DNA of 42,019 nucleotides from Pseudomonadota bacterium (lineage in GTDB: Bacteria > Pseudomonadota > Gammaproteobacteria > Burkholderiales > Burkholderiaceae_C): the NCBI GenBank assembly GCA_963205125.1, contig CAUJJO010000152.1, forward strand, positions 1 to 42,019, in the 5' to 3' direction. Shown here in pieces: positions 1-9,454 of the stretch (position 1 is the first letter of the stretch; every line of letters begins with the position of its first letter). Made by a program: the position numbers and the translations under genes. The notes beneath the pieces are model-generated. The model was not told where the DNA came from. It ran no database searches and saw only the letters and a program-made list of their open reading frames with translations.

Positions 1-459
<459 letters not shown>

Positions 460-490
460 GGCGGTTTTCCCTGATGGAGAAAGTTTGAAT

Positions 491-522
491 GCTACTTGTC
501 TAGACAAGTCTAGGCAAGTAGC
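491..522. promoter_or_regulatory. Compound HutC operator in the hutU-hutC divergent region
   Basis: The 32-bp segment is nearly self-complementary. Its outer 8-bp arms (GCTACTTG and CAAGTAGC) pair perfectly. It also contains a perfect 16-bp palindrome, ACTTGTCTAGACAAGT, at 494-509, and a second overlapping CTTGTCTAGGCAAG-type site. HutC sites in other proteobacteria carry CTTGT...ACAAG arms, so this fits HutC autoregulation plus control of hutU. The segment ends on the base before the hutC ATG, so bound HutC would also cover the hutC ribosome entry region. The binding itself is inferred. Confidence 0.85.
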
Positions 523-1248
523 ATGTCCGTCATGGTTTCCACCAACTCGGCACAGCCGCCCTACGCCCGCGTCAAGCAGTTCCTGAAGGAGGGCCTCGCC
601 GCCGGCCACTGGCCCCCCGGCGCGCAGATGCCTTCCGAGGCCGAGCTGGTGGCGCGCTTTGGCGTCAGCCGCATGACGGTCAACCGCGCGCTCAAGGAAC
701 TGCAGGCCGAGGGCCTGGTCGAGCGCAGCCAGGGCCTGGGCACCTTCGCGGCGCGCCTGCACCGCGTCAGCTCGACGCTCACGATACGCGATCTGCACGA
801 GGAGATCACCGCGCGCGGCCACGTCCATCACGCCGTCGTGCACACCAGGCGCAGCGAGCGCGCAAGCGCCGCCCTGGCCGCGCAGCTCGGCCTGCCCTCC
901 GGCGCGCGCGTCTTCCACACGCTGATCGTGCATCACGAGAACGGCGTGCCGCTGCAGTGCGAGGACCGCTACGTCAACCCGGCCTGCAGCCCCGGCTACC
1001 TCGACGCCGACTTCACGCGCACCACGCCGACGCAGGTGCTGTTCGAGACCACCGCGCTCTGGCGCGCCAGCTACACCATCGAGGCCGGACTGCCCACCGC
1101 CGAGGAAGCACGCCTGCTCGCGCTGCCCGCGCAGGAGCCCTGCCTCATCGTCACGCGCGCGACCTTCACCCGCGACGCCGCCATCACCCTCGCGCGCCTG
1201 GTGCACCCGGGCTCGCGCTACCAGCTGCAGGGGGAGTTCGAGCCGTGA
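523..1248 (+). CDS. hutC: Histidine utilization repressor HutC (GntR family)
   Basis: A 241-residue GntR/HutC-subfamily repressor that senses urocanate and controls the hut genes. Residues about 12-80 form the winged helix-turn-helix, with the GntR signature [22 protein letters not shown] followed by [13 protein letters not shown]. Residues about 95-235 form the UTRA ligand domain, including [11 protein letters not shown] and the [20 protein letters not shown] block. The ATG at 523 directly follows the operator; upstream AGGCAAG could be a weak RBS. An ATG three codons later (532) is possible but has no better RBS. It is the first gene of hutCDIGF and diverges from hutU, which supports autoregulation. 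Confidence 0.95.
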   Translation: MSVMVSTNSAQPPYARVKQFLKEGLAAGHWPPGAQMPSEAELVARFGVSRMTVNRALKELQAEGLVERSQGLGTFAARLHRVSSTLTIRDLHEEITARGHVHHAVVHTRRSERASAALAAQLGLPSGARVFHTLIVHHENGVPLQCEDRYVNPACSPGYLDADFTRTTPTQVLFETTALWRASYTIEAGLPTAEEARLLALPAQEPCLIVTRATFTRDAAITLARLVHPGSRYQLQGEFEP

Positions 1249-1282
1249 GCGCGGGCGCCGTCCGCATCGCTCTTCCCTCCTC

Positions 1283-1304
1283 CTCTCCCCGCAGGCGGGG
1301 AGAG
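1283..1304. repeat. Perfect 10-bp hairpin of the CTCTCCCCGC type between hutC and hutD
   Basis: CTCTCCCCGC, a 2-nt AG loop, then the exact complement GCGGGGAGAG. The pairing extends weakly outward into CCTC and GGGG flanks. It sits in the only sizeable gap (88 bp) inside the hut operon. It resembles short REP-like hairpins scattered between genes in many Burkholderiales and Xanthomonadales (general knowledge). No T-tract follows, so it is not a standard terminator. Confidence 0.7.
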
Positions 1305-1336
1305 GGGGTTGAGCCACCCTGCACAGGAGGCACCCC

Positions 1337-1894
1337 ATGGACCTTCACTTCATCGACCTGCACGCCTGCCCGCCGCAGCCCTGGCGCAACGGCGGGGGCC
1401 GCACGCGCGAGCTGCTGGCCTGGCCGCGTGCCTCGGACTGGCGGCTGCGCGTGAGCGTCGCGCGCATCGAGCACAGCGGCCCCTTCTCGGCCTTCCCCGG
1501 CATCTGGCGCGGCTTCACCGTGCTGCAGGGCGAGGGCGTGACGCTGGACCTGCCCGGTGGCGCGCGCACGCTTACGCCCGCCGACGACCCGACCACCTTC
1601 GACGGCGAGGCCGCGCCGATGTGCCATCTGCTCGACGGGCCGACCGAGGACCTCAACCTGATGGCGCGCCGCGACGCCGGCTGCGCGCGCCTGCGCCGCG
1701 CGCGCCCCGGTGATGCCATCGAAGGCACGACGCGCTGGCGCGGCGTCTTCGCGCATGGCCGCGCGCAGCTGGACGCCGACGAGCACACGACGACGCTGCA
1801 GCCGGGCACGCTGGTCTGGAGCGAGGGCGCCGAATCCTCCTGCTGGCGGCTGCACGGCGGCGGGCCGGCCTGGTTCCTGACGCTGGAGGATTGA
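1337..1894 (+). CDS. hutD: HutD family cupin-like protein
   Basis: A 185-residue HutD-family protein with a bicupin-like fold. In Pseudomonas, HutD is reported to act as a governor that limits hut expression, perhaps by binding urocanate or formylglutamate; the exact mechanism is unsettled. The N-terminus shows the family motif [16 protein letters not shown], followed by [26 protein letters not shown] with the expected spacing and the late [10 protein letters not shown] block. The ATG at 1337 is preceded by AGGAGG with a 6-nt spacer. The stop at 1892-1894 lies just ahead of the hutI start, so the two are cotranscribed. Confidence 0.93.
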   Translation: MDLHFIDLHACPPQPWRNGGGRTRELLAWPRASDWRLRVSVARIEHSGPFSAFPGIWRGFTVLQGEGVTLDLPGGARTLTPADDPTTFDGEAAPMCHLLDGPTEDLNLMARRDAGCARLRRARPGDAIEGTTRWRGVFAHGRAQLDADEHTTTLQPGTLVWSEGAESSCWRLHGGGPAWFLTLED

Positions 1895-1899
1895 AGCCC

Positions 1900-3105
1900 A
1901 TGCGCACGCTCTATCGCCACGCCCGCCTGGCGACGATGACCGACGATCGGCCCTGGGGCTGGATCGAACGCGGCGCGCTGCTCGTCGACGGCGAGCAGCT
2001 CGCCTGGGTCGGCGCCGAAGAAGCGCTGCCCGCGGGGCTTGCGGCCGAGGCCGAAGTCGGGCTGGGCGGCGCCCTCGTCACGCCGGGCCTCGTCGACTGC
2101 CACACGCACCTGGTCTACGGCGGCGACCGCGCGGCCGAGTTCGAGCTGCGCCTGCAGGGCGCGAGCTACGAGGCGATCGCGCGGGCCGGCGGCGGCATCC
2201 GCAGCACGCTGGCGGCCACCCGTCAGGCGAGCGACGACGAGCTCTTCGAGAGTGCCGCGGCGCGCGCCCGCTGCCTGATCGCCGAGGGCGTGACGACGCT
2301 CGAGATCAAGTCGGGCTACGGCCTCGCCGAAGCGCAGGAAGCCAGGTGCCTTGGCGTGGCGCGGCGCATCGGCCGCGAGCTGCCGGTGAGCGTGCGCACG
2401 ACCTCGCTGGCCGCGCACGCGCTGCCGCCCGAGTTCGAGGGCCGCGCCGACGACTACGTCGATGCGCTGATCGACTGGCTGCCGCGGCAACAGGCGGCAG
2501 GCCTCGTCGACGCGGTCGACGCCTTCTGCGAGACGATCGGCTTCACGCCCGCGCAGACCGAGCGCGTCTTCGCTGCCGCCACGCGCCTTGGCCTGCCCGT
2601 CAAGCTGCACGCCGAGCAGCTCTCCGACCAGGGCGGCGCGGCGCTTGCCGCGCGCTTTGGCGCGCTCTCGGCCGACCATCTGGAACATCTCTCGGCCCCC
2701 GGCGTGGCGGCCATGGCCGCCGCCGGCAGCGTCGCCGTGCTGCTGCCCGGCGCCTACTATTTCCTGCGCGACACGCATCTGCCGCCGGTGCAGGCGCTGC
2801 GCGAGGCCGGCGTGCCGATGGCGCTGGCGACCGACCACAACCCGGGCACCTCGCCGGTGCTGTCGCTGCTGCTGATGCTGAACATGGCGTGCACGCTCTT
2901 CCGGCTCACCCCCGAGGAAGCCTGGCGCGGCGTCACCGTCCACGGCGCGCGGGCGCTGGGCCTGGCCGACCGCGGGTGCCTGGCCGCCGGGCTACGCGCC
3001 GACTTCGCGGTGTGGGACGCCGAGCACCCGCGCGAGATGGCCTACCGCTTCGGCCACAACCCCTGCCGCCGCTCGTTTCACGGCGGCGTGGAGCGATCCG
3101 CATGA
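1900..3105 (+). CDS. hutI: Imidazolonepropionase
   Basis: A 401-residue amidohydrolase-superfamily enzyme that hydrolyses 4-imidazolone-5-propionate to N-formimidoyl-L-glutamate, step three of the pathway. Metal-site motifs are [11 protein letters not shown] near residue 70, [12 protein letters not shown] near 235 and [11 protein letters not shown] near 310. A substrate-binding [17 protein letters not shown] block follows the first motif. The ATG at 1900 lies 10 nt after a GGAGG. A TTG at 1891 in the same frame is only 2 nt from that RBS and overlaps the hutD stop, so it is less likely. The last bases overlap the hutG ATG as ATGA. Confidence 0.96.
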   Translation: MRTLYRHARLATMTDDRPWGWIERGALLVDGEQLAWVGAEEALPAGLAAEAEVGLGGALVTPGLVDCHTHLVYGGDRAAEFELRLQGASYEAIARAGGGIRSTLAATRQASDDELFESAAARARCLIAEGVTTLEIKSGYGLAEAQEARCLGVARRIGRELPVSVRTTSLAAHALPPEFEGRADDYVDALIDWLPRQQAAGLVDAVDAFCETIGFTPAQTERVFAAATRLGLPVKLHAEQLSDQGGAALAARFGALSADHLEHLSAPGVAAMAAAGSVAVLLPGAYYFLRDTHLPPVQALREAGVPMALATDHNPGTSPVLSLLLMLNMACTLFRLTPEEAWRGVTVHGARALGLADRGCLAAGLRADFAVWDAEHPREMAYRFGHNPCRRSFHGGVERSA

Positions 3106-3923
3106 ACGCCTTCGACAAGCCCGACCCGAGCGAGGTCTTCGAACTGCACCGCGGCAGCGCGCCGCTGCTGGTCAGCGTGCCGCACACCGGCACGCGCATC
3201 CCCGAGTGGCTGCGCCCGCGCCTGCAGCCGCACGCCATCGGGGTACCCGACACCGACTGGCACGTCGACCGCCTCTACGACTTCGTCAAGGCGCGCGGCG
3301 CGAGCCTGCTCGTGCCGCGCCACAGCCGCTACGTCGTCGACCTCAACCGCCCGAGCGACAACCAGCCGATGTACGCCGGCGCCAACAACACCGAGCTCTG
3401 CCCGACGCACGCCTTCAGCGGCCAGCCGCTCTACCTTCCCGGGCAGGCGCCAGGCGAGGCCGAGGTGCGCGCGCGCGTGGCCGCCTACTGGCGCCCCTAC
3501 CACGAGGCACTGGCCGGCGAGCTGGCGCGGCTGAAGGCGCAGCACGGCCACGTTGTGCTCTTCGACGGCCACAGCATCAAGGGCGAGCTGCCCTGGCTGT
3601 TCGAAGGCCGGCTGCCCGACCTCAACCTCGGCACCGCCAGCGGCGCGGCCTGCGCCGGGTCGCTCGCCGCGCGCATCGTCGAGGTCTTCGCCGCGCAGGA
3701 CCGCTACAGCCATGTGCACAACGGCCGCTTCAAGGGCGGGCACATCACGCGCCACTACGGCCAGCCGGCTTGCGGCGTGCACGCCGTGCAGCTCGAGATG
3801 GCGCTGCGCGCCTACATGGACGAGGAACCGCCCTTTGCCTGGCACGACGCCAAGGCGGCGGCGATCACGCCGCTCTTGCAGCGCATGGTCGACGCCATGC
3901 TCGCCTGGAGGCCCGATGTCTGA
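3102..3923 (+). CDS. hutG: N-formylglutamate deformylase
   Basis: A 273-residue N-formylglutamate amidohydrolase (FGase fold) that releases formate and L-glutamate from N-formylglutamate. Family blocks are [13 protein letters not shown] at about residue 23, [14 protein letters not shown] at about 48 with metal-site residues, [16 protein letters not shown] near 83, and [21 protein letters not shown] near 153. Together with hutF this marks the five-step Pseudomonas-type route (formimidoylglutamate to formylglutamate to glutamate), not the formamide-releasing HutG of enterics. The start overlaps the hutI stop by 4 nt (ATGA). The end overlaps the start of hutF, so the whole block is one translationally coupled operon. 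Confidence 0.96.
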   Translation: MNAFDKPDPSEVFELHRGSAPLLVSVPHTGTRIPEWLRPRLQPHAIGVPDTDWHVDRLYDFVKARGASLLVPRHSRYVVDLNRPSDNQPMYAGANNTELCPTHAFSGQPLYLPGQAPGEAEVRARVAAYWRPYHEALAGELARLKAQHGHVVLFDGHSIKGELPWLFEGRLPDLNLGTASGAACAGSLAARIVEVFAAQDRYSHVHNGRFKGGHITRHYGQPACGVHAVQLEMALRAYMDEEPPFAWHDAKAAAITPLLQRMVDAMLAWRPDV

Positions 3924-5331
3924 CGCCACCCCAAATCTGCTGTGGGCGCCGCGCGCCTGGATCGACGGCCGTTGGCGCGAGCGCGTGCTGTTCGAAGTCG
4001 GCGCGGATGGCCATTGGGCCACGGTGACGCCGGACCGCGCGCCGCCGCCGCAGGCCCAACGGCTGGACGCCGCCGTGCTGCCGGGCCTCGTCGACGCGCA
4101 CAGCCACGCCTTCCAGCGCGCCTTCGCGGGCCTGGCCGAGCGGCGCGAAACGGCGCTCGACGACTTCTGGTCCTGGCGCGACCGCATGTACGGCGTTGCG
4201 CTGCGCATCACGCCGGCGCAGATGCGGGCGATCGCCGCCCAGCTCTACCTCGAGCTGCTCGACGGCGGCTACACCGAGGTCTGCGAATTCCACTACCTGC
4301 ACCACGGTATCGATGGCAAGGCCTACACCGACCCGGCAGCGATGAGCTTCGCGCTGGCGGATGCGGCCGCCGACGCGGGCGTGGGCCTCACGCTTCTGCC
4401 CACGCTCTACGAGCGCGCCGGCTTCAAGGCCGAGGGCCTGCGCGAGGACCAGCGGCGCTTTCGCACGACGGTCGACGAGGTGCTGGCGATCCAGCGCGCG
4501 GTGCGCGCCGCTGGCCGCCCGCGGCTGGCCTGCGGTGCGGCGCTGCACTCGCTGCGCGCGGTGCGGCCCGAGTCGCTGCAGGCGCTTGCCGCACGCAGCG
4601 ACGGCCCGCTGCACATCCACGTCGCCGAGCAGATGGCCGAGGTGCGCGACTGCCTCGCCGACTCCGGCGCGCGGCCGATCGAGTGGCTGCTCAGGCACGC
4701 CGGCATGGACGCGCGCTGGCAGCTCGTGCACGCCACGCACAGCGTGCCGGGCGAGGTCGAGGGCGTGGCTGCCTGCGGCGCCGGCGTCGTGCTTTGCCCG
4801 GGCACGGAAGCCAACCTCGGCGACGGCGTGCCCGACCTGCCCGGCTGGCTCACGCACGGCGTGGCGCTGTCGCTCGGCTCCGACAGCCAGGTGGTGCGCG
4901 ACTGGCCGGAGGAGCTGCGCTGGCTCGAGTACGCGCAGCGCCTCGTGCGCCACGAGCGCAACGTCGCCGCGGCACCCGGGCAGGAGCCCTCGACCGCCTC
5001 GCGCCTCTTCGAGCGCGTGCGCGCCGGCGGCGGCGCGGCGATGGGCGCACGCCGCTGGGGTCTCGTCGTCGGCGCACGCGCCGACCTGCTGCTTCTCGAC
5101 CCGACGGACCCAGCGCTGCTCGGCCTGCCCGGCGAGCACCTGCTCGACGGCCTCGTCTTCGCCGCCCCGACACGCCCCTTCGCGCGCGTGATGGTCGCCG
5201 GGCGCTGGGTGTCACCCGATCGCGCCGCGATCGCCGCCCGCTTCACGCAGGCGATGCAGAGTCTGTGGGCAGATCCAGGCGTGGCAACAGGAACGACAAC
5301 AGGCACGATCTCTGCGATCCGCGGCGCCTGA
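3916..5331 (+). CDS. hutF: Formimidoylglutamate deiminase
   Basis: A 471-residue amidohydrolase that deiminates N-formimidoyl-L-glutamate to N-formyl-L-glutamate plus ammonia. Metal-ligand motifs are LVDAHSHAFQRAFAGLAE near residue 60, CEFHYLHHG near 120, a central LHIHVAEQ near 233, LVHATH near 272 and SLGSDSQ near 320. The family length is about 450-470. The ATG at 3916 has a GGAGG 5 nt upstream and starts 8 nt before the hutG stop. It is the last gene of the plus-strand hut operon. The next gene is convergent, 15 bp away, with no obvious terminator between. Confidence 0.95.
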   Translation: MSDATPNLLWAPRAWIDGRWRERVLFEVGADGHWATVTPDRAPPPQAQRLDAAVLPGLVDAHSHAFQRAFAGLAERRETALDDFWSWRDRMYGVALRITPAQMRAIAAQLYLELLDGGYTEVCEFHYLHHGIDGKAYTDPAAMSFALADAAADAGVGLTLLPTLYERAGFKAEGLREDQRRFRTTVDEVLAIQRAVRAAGRPRLACGAALHSLRAVRPESLQALAARSDGPLHIHVAEQMAEVRDCLADSGARPIEWLLRHAGMDARWQLVHATHSVPGEVEGVAACGAGVVLCPGTEANLGDGVPDLPGWLTHGVALSLGSDSQVVRDWPEELRWLEYAQRLVRHERNVAAAPGQEPSTASRLFERVRAGGGAAMGARRWGLVVGARADLLLLDPTDPALLGLPGEHLLDGLVFAAPTRPFARVMVAGRWVSPDRAAIAARFTQAMQSLWADPGVATGTTTGTISAIRGA

Positions 5332-5346
5332 TGCGGCGCGCCCTCG

Positions 5347-6804
5347 CTACGGATCGCGCAGCAGGTTGCGCGCGATGGTGTAGGCGTGCAGCGCCGTCGG
5401 CACGAATTCGATGGACAGGCCCGAGGCCTCGGCCTGCATCGAGACGCTGCGCGTGGTGACCAAGGGCGGTCGCGCAAGGCGGTGCCGCGAGGCGAGTTCC
5501 CGCAGGCCGCGCAGTTCGGCTGGGGCCTGGAGGGCGCGATCCGACCACTTGATCTCGACCGCGAAGCGCGGCTTCTGCGTTCGCGGATCGACCGAGACGA
5601 TGTCGACCTCCAGGTCCTGCCTGCCGGCCTTCCAGCGCGCGTAGTGAAGCGAGCGGCTGAGCTCGGTGTCGTGCAGCCACTGGCTCCACACCGCGGTCTC
5701 GGCCAGCGAGCCCATCGCCTCGTCGTCGGCCGAGATCATGCCGAACAAGGCGGCGCGAATCGACGGATTGGTGAGGTAGACCTTGAAAGTGCGCGCACGC
5801 TGCAGCCGCAGCGCGTTGTCGTCGATGCGATGCACCCGCCGGATCAGGAAGGCGGCTTCCAGGTATTCGAGATAGTCGCCCAGCTTGCTCTTGCCGATGG
5901 CCGAGTGCTGGCTCAAGGCGTCCAGGCTGAGCTCGTTGCCGGTGTTGAAGGCCAGCACGTTGAAGAAGCGATTGAGTTCCTGCGTGTCGCCGATGCCGTA
6001 GAGGCTCGGCAAGTCCTTCAGCAGCACCTTGTCGACGACGTCCTGCCGCAGGAAGCGCTCCGGGTTGGCCCGCACGGCTTCGTTCATCACCGCCTCGGGA
6101 AAGCCGCCGTAGTTCAGATAGTTGACGAACTCGGCATTCAGGGCGGCGATGTCGGTGGCCAGGTAGCCTGGTGTTCCCGCCAGGCTTGGCTCGCCTTCGC
6201 GGATCAATGCCTGCTCCTGCCCCGCGAAACGGAGGTACTCGGCGAAGGTGAGCGGCGGCAACATGAATTCCGTGAAGCGCCCGGCCCCGGAATCGCGGCT
6301 CTTCATGCGCAGCGCGGCGGCGGCCGAGCCGCTGGCCACGAAGCGGATCCCCGGGTAGCTGTCGACGAGCGACTTGAGGTGAACTTCCCAGTCCTTCAGA
6401 TACTGGATCTCGTCGAACAGCACCCACAGGGGTCGCTCTGGCGGATGGCGATGCAGGTCGACGAACAGGCGCAGCAGGCGCTCGAGCGAGTACCCCGAGT
6501 ACAGCGGCGTGTCGATCGACAGGAAGAGCAACTGCACGCCGGCCACGCCGTCCTGCAGCAGACGCTGCACGAGTTGCTTGAGCATGACGGTCTTGCCGAC
6601 CCTGCGCGGCCCGATCAGGACCACGGCACGCCGCACGGGAGTCTCGGCAACCAGGCGCAAGAAGCGCGCGAAGTAGGCCCGCCGCGGCCATGACGCCTCT
6701 TCCGCGTCGATGCCATGACCCGCCTTCCACCAGGGGTTGTCCAGCGCGAGGCGGCGCTGGACTTCGTGAAGCGGGATCTGTAGATCCGTCGCCATAGGCG
6801 CCAT
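5347..6804 (-). CDS. AAA+ ATPase with DUF4143 C-terminal domain
   Basis: A 485-residue protein of the AAA_14/DUF4143 family. The Walker A motif GPRRVGKT is at residues 65-72 and a Walker B LWVLFDEIQYL near 125-135, with a sensor-like FVASGSAAA shortly after. The C-terminal half carries the DUF4143 pattern (DYLEYLEAAFLIRRV) and a late nuclease-like block (LEVDIVS.....RFAVEIKWSD) resembling the PD-(D/E)XK-like end of these proteins. The biological role of the family is unclear; such genes are often accessory and patchily distributed. Base composition looks slightly less GC-rich than the flanking genes. An alternative ATG lies three codons downstream (6795). It follows the cytochrome gene on the same strand across a 137-bp gap that contains an AT-rich patch. 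Confidence 0.85.
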   Translation of the reverse strand: MAPMATDLQIPLHEVQRRLALDNPWWKAGHGIDAEEASWPRRAYFARFLRLVAETPVRRAVVLIGPRRVGKTVMLKQLVQRLLQDGVAGVQLLFLSIDTPLYSGYSLERLLRLFVDLHRHPPERPLWVLFDEIQYLKDWEVHLKSLVDSYPGIRFVASGSAAAALRMKSRDSGAGRFTEFMLPPLTFAEYLRFAGQEQALIREGEPSLAGTPGYLATDIAALNAEFVNYLNYGGFPEAVMNEAVRANPERFLRQDVVDKVLLKDLPSLYGIGDTQELNRFFNVLAFNTGNELSLDALSQHSAIGKSKLGDYLEYLEAAFLIRRVHRIDDNALRLQRARTFKVYLTNPSIRAALFGMISADDEAMGSLAETAVWSQWLHDTELSRSLHYARWKAGRQDLEVDIVSVDPRTQKPRFAVEIKWSDRALQAPAELRGLRELASRHRLARPPLVTTRSVSMQAEASGLSIEFVPTALHAYTIARNLLRDP

Positions 6805-6941
6805 TTCAGATCTCTAAAGCGTCATTTTATGCTGCAAAAATCTTGTCTATTTCGACAGGTGGGAAATTTTCTCGGCATGACAGGGACTTGCACGCTCGCC
6901 TGACGTACCGCCGAGCCGCACCCGGACGACGCGCTGCGCCC

Positions 6942-8543
6942 CTACGGCACCGGCGGCTGCATCCCCACGACGACGCTGCGCGCCCGCACGCGCGAGAAGA
7001 CGCCGGCCGAGACGTCCATCGGCACCGTCTTCACCTGCTGCAGCGTCTTCGAGTCGAAGATCGCGAGCTGGCCGCCGGGCAGGCCCAGGCTGCGATCGCC
7101 GCGGTAGCGGGCGCTCACGTAGAAGAAGTCGCCGCGCGCGGTGTACTCGGGGAAGTGCGAGTGCCCCATCGTCCCCGCGACCTCGATCGTGCGCACCACC
7201 TCGAGCGTGTCCTTGTCGATGAACTGCAGCTTGTTGGCGTCGGGCCCGGTGCCGACGATGTCGACGATCACGTAGGGCGCGTTCGGGTGCGCGGCCGGCG
7301 ATTCGGTCGGGCCGACGACCGGGATGCGCTTGACGACCTCGAAGGTCTGCATGTCGAACACCGTCACCTCGAAGGACGCGCACTTCTCGTCGCCGATGTT
7401 GGTGCCGATGCCCAGCAGCCGCCCGCCCGAGCGGATCACCGCGCCCGAGCCCAGGTGCGGCTTGCAGCCGACGGGGATCTTGCGCACGATGCGCGCCTCC
7501 TGCAGGTCGATCACCGTGTTGACGTGATCGTCGTAGGAGGCGACGACCATGTAGCGGCCGTCCGGCGAGAAGAAGCCGTCGTGCAGGTGGCGGCCGACGT
7601 CCTTGACCACCTTGTAGGGCATGCCCGGGCGGTCGAGGTCGATGATCCACACCTGCCCCGCCTGCTCGAGCGCGATCGCGAACGCGTTGGCCTTGGGCAG
7701 CGCCATGATGGTGCCGGCGTCGGCCTCGACCATCCTGCCGTCCGGATCGACGCCGGCGAGTTCGAGCAGGTGCAGCGGCTCGAGCGTCTGCGCGTCCATG
7801 ATCACCATCGTGTGCGGCACGTAGGAGCCGGCGGCAACATACCGGCCGTCGCGCGAGACGGCGAGCGAGATGCCGTTGAGCCCGGCGCGGATCCGGCGCT
7901 CGGTGCGCATCGCGTAGAGGTCGACCTTGTGCAGCCAGCCGGCGTCGTCGCGCACGTAGGCCCAGCGTGGGTCGGTCGGGTGGAAGTCCATCAGGTGCGG
8001 CGCGAACTCGGTCCGCACCTCGCCGACCTGGCGGTGCGTGCGGCCGTCGAAGAAGACGACCTTGGCCTCCTTGCCCGCGGCCAGCCGCCCGCGCGACATC
8101 ACCGCCATCAGGTCGTCGATGTGGTCGATGCGGTAGCGCGGCGCGCCTGCCTTGGGCGCACCCGGCGGCACCAGAACCTGCAGCGAGGCACGGATGTCCT
8201 GCAGGCCCCAGCTCAGCTTGCGCGCCGGCTGCGTCTTGATGAGGTCGGCGAGCAGGTCGCGGTCCTTCGCGCCCAGCACCCCGCGCCAGGACGGGTGCTG
8301 CGGCATCAGCGTCGGCGGCGCGCCGCTCAGGATACGGCCCAGCACCTCGCTGCGGCTGAGCCGGGTCTCGTCGCGGTTGAGCGCCGGCCCGATGTAGCCG
8401 CTGCGATCGGCACCATGGCAGACCGCGCAGTGCTGCTCGTAGAGGCGCTCGGCACGCGCGAGGTCCAGGGCCCACGCCGCGGGCACCGCCGCGGCGAGCA
8501 GCGCAAGCGTCGAAAACCCCCTGAGGCAGAATCGAAGGCTCAT
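6942..8543 (-). CDS. Exported c-type cytochrome with heme d1 propeller domain (NirS/NirN-like)
   Basis: 533 residues. A Sec signal peptide occupies residues 1-25 (ALLAAAVPAAWA). A small cytochrome c domain follows, with CAVCH at residues 39-43 and a PTLMPQHP methionine-ligand region. The rest is an eight-bladed beta-propeller of the cytochrome d1 family. Candidate d1 ligands sit in the expected blocks: APHLMDFHP (proximal side), GRHLHDGFFSPDG and GCKPHLGSGAV (distal side). Relatives are the nitrite reductase NirS, the d1-maturation enzyme NirN, and unassigned paralogues. No other nir gene is visible nearby, so nitrite reduction cannot be claimed. A good RBS (AAGGAG) precedes the ATG at 8543. 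It diverges from the DUF411 gene. Confidence 0.85.
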   Translation of the reverse strand: MSLRFCLRGFSTLALLAAAVPAAWALDLARAERLYEQHCAVCHGADRSGYIGPALNRDETRLSRSEVLGRILSGAPPTLMPQHPSWRGVLGAKDRDLLADLIKTQPARKLSWGLQDIRASLQVLVPPGAPKAGAPRYRIDHIDDLMAVMSRGRLAAGKEAKVVFFDGRTHRQVGEVRTEFAPHLMDFHPTDPRWAYVRDDAGWLHKVDLYAMRTERRIRAGLNGISLAVSRDGRYVAAGSYVPHTMVIMDAQTLEPLHLLELAGVDPDGRMVEADAGTIMALPKANAFAIALEQAGQVWIIDLDRPGMPYKVVKDVGRHLHDGFFSPDGRYMVVASYDDHVNTVIDLQEARIVRKIPVGCKPHLGSGAVIRSGGRLLGIGTNIGDEKCASFEVTVFDMQTFEVVKRIPVVGPTESPAAHPNAPYVIVDIVGTGPDANKLQFIDKDTLEVVRTIEVAGTMGHSHFPEYTARGDFFYVSARYRGDRSLGLPGGQLAIFDSKTLQQVKTVPMDVSAGVFSRVRARSVVVGMQPPVP

Positions 8544-8816
8544 GGTCGTCGCAGCTCCTTGTGTTCACGCCGATGCGGGCAGAAGAGCAAGGGAAGACCC
8601 GCAGCCGGCCATTGTGGACATGGCCCGAGCGCGCGCTGCCAATGACCGAGCAGGACAGTGCGATGCCGCGCCGCCCCGACCCGGCGAGCGGCGGACGCCC
8701 AGGCGATGAACGTGGCGGCAGCGGCAGCGGCAGCGACGGTCTGATACCCGCAGCGCGGCGACGCCCTTGATGCAGCGCATTTGCACGAAGGCCCGGCTGC
8801 GGCTAACTTCGGGCGC

Positions 8817-9338
8817 ATGAACGATTCGCGATTTCCCTCGTGCGCGCCGTCCAGGCGCCGCCTCCTGCAACGCGCCGCAGCGGCCTCGGCGATGCTCGCG
8901 CCGCCGCTGTCGCTGCCGCTGTCGCTGGTCTGGCCCCTGCGCGCCCGCGCGGCCGCGGCGCCGTCGATCGAGGTCTGGAAGGACCCGAACTGCGGCTGCT
9001 GCAAGGATTGGATCGTGCACATGGAGAAGCACGGCTTCGCGGTGAAGGTGCATGACAGCGGCAACACCGCGATGCGTCGGCGCCTGGGCATCGATCTGAA
9101 GTACGGCAGTTGCCATACCGCGCTCGTCGCCGGCTACGCGATCGAGGGCCATGTACCCGCGCGCGAACTGCAACGCCTGCTGCGCGAGCGTCCCAAGGCG
9201 CTCGGCCTCGCCGTCCCCGGCATGCCCGTCGGTTCGCCCGGGATGGACGGCGAGGTCTACGGCGACCGCCGCGATCCCTACGACGTGCTGCTGCTGGGCG
9301 CAGACGGCAGCGCAAAGCCTTACCAGAGCTATCGCTGA
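8817..9338 (+). CDS. Tat-exported DUF411 family protein (putative metal-binding)
   Basis: 173 residues. The N-terminus has a twin-arginine motif (SRRRLLQ, residues 12-18) followed by a hydrophobic Ala/Leu stretch ending near ARA at about 47, so folded export is predicted. The mature part is a DUF411 domain. It starts with IEVWKDPNCGCCKDW (cysteines at 59, 61 and 62), then YGSCHTALVAGYAIEGHVPA and ALGLAVPGMPVGSPGM, all standard for the family. DUF411 proteins are often found with copper-handling genes, so periplasmic metal binding is plausible but unproven. The ATG at 8817 is chosen because the Tat signal starts there. The 273-bp divergent region before it holds no gene, only a GGCAGC-type triplet-rich run near 8713-8733. 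Confidence 0.88.
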   Translation: MNDSRFPSCAPSRRRLLQRAAAASAMLAPPLSLPLSLVWPLRARAAAAPSIEVWKDPNCGCCKDWIVHMEKHGFAVKVHDSGNTAMRRRLGIDLKYGSCHTALVAGYAIEGHVPARELQRLLRERPKALGLAVPGMPVGSPGMDGEVYGDRRDPYDVLLLGADGSAKPYQSYR

Positions 9339-9454
9339 GCGTCCAGCGGTCGCGCCCTCGGGCGCTGCGACCAAGGCCTCTCGCGAAGGCAAGCGCTGCA
9401 AGCAAACGTGAACGCAGCGCGCGCGCTGGGGGTGGGCCGCCTAGACTCGGCGCG

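Noticed and set aside
1891-1899. TTG start for hutI
   Set aside because: Only 2 nt separate it from the GGAGG; the ATG at 1900 has better spacing and matches the family N-terminus.
1345-2943. 532-codon minus-strand frame opposite hutD/hutI
   Set aside because: Low-complexity Arg/Ala/Gly translation with no family features; antisense shadow of the hut genes.
8544-8816. Small plus-strand frame (about 69 codons) in the divergent region before the DUF411 gene
   Set aside because: Low-complexity Gly/Ser/Arg translation from a triplet-rich run, no RBS, no family.
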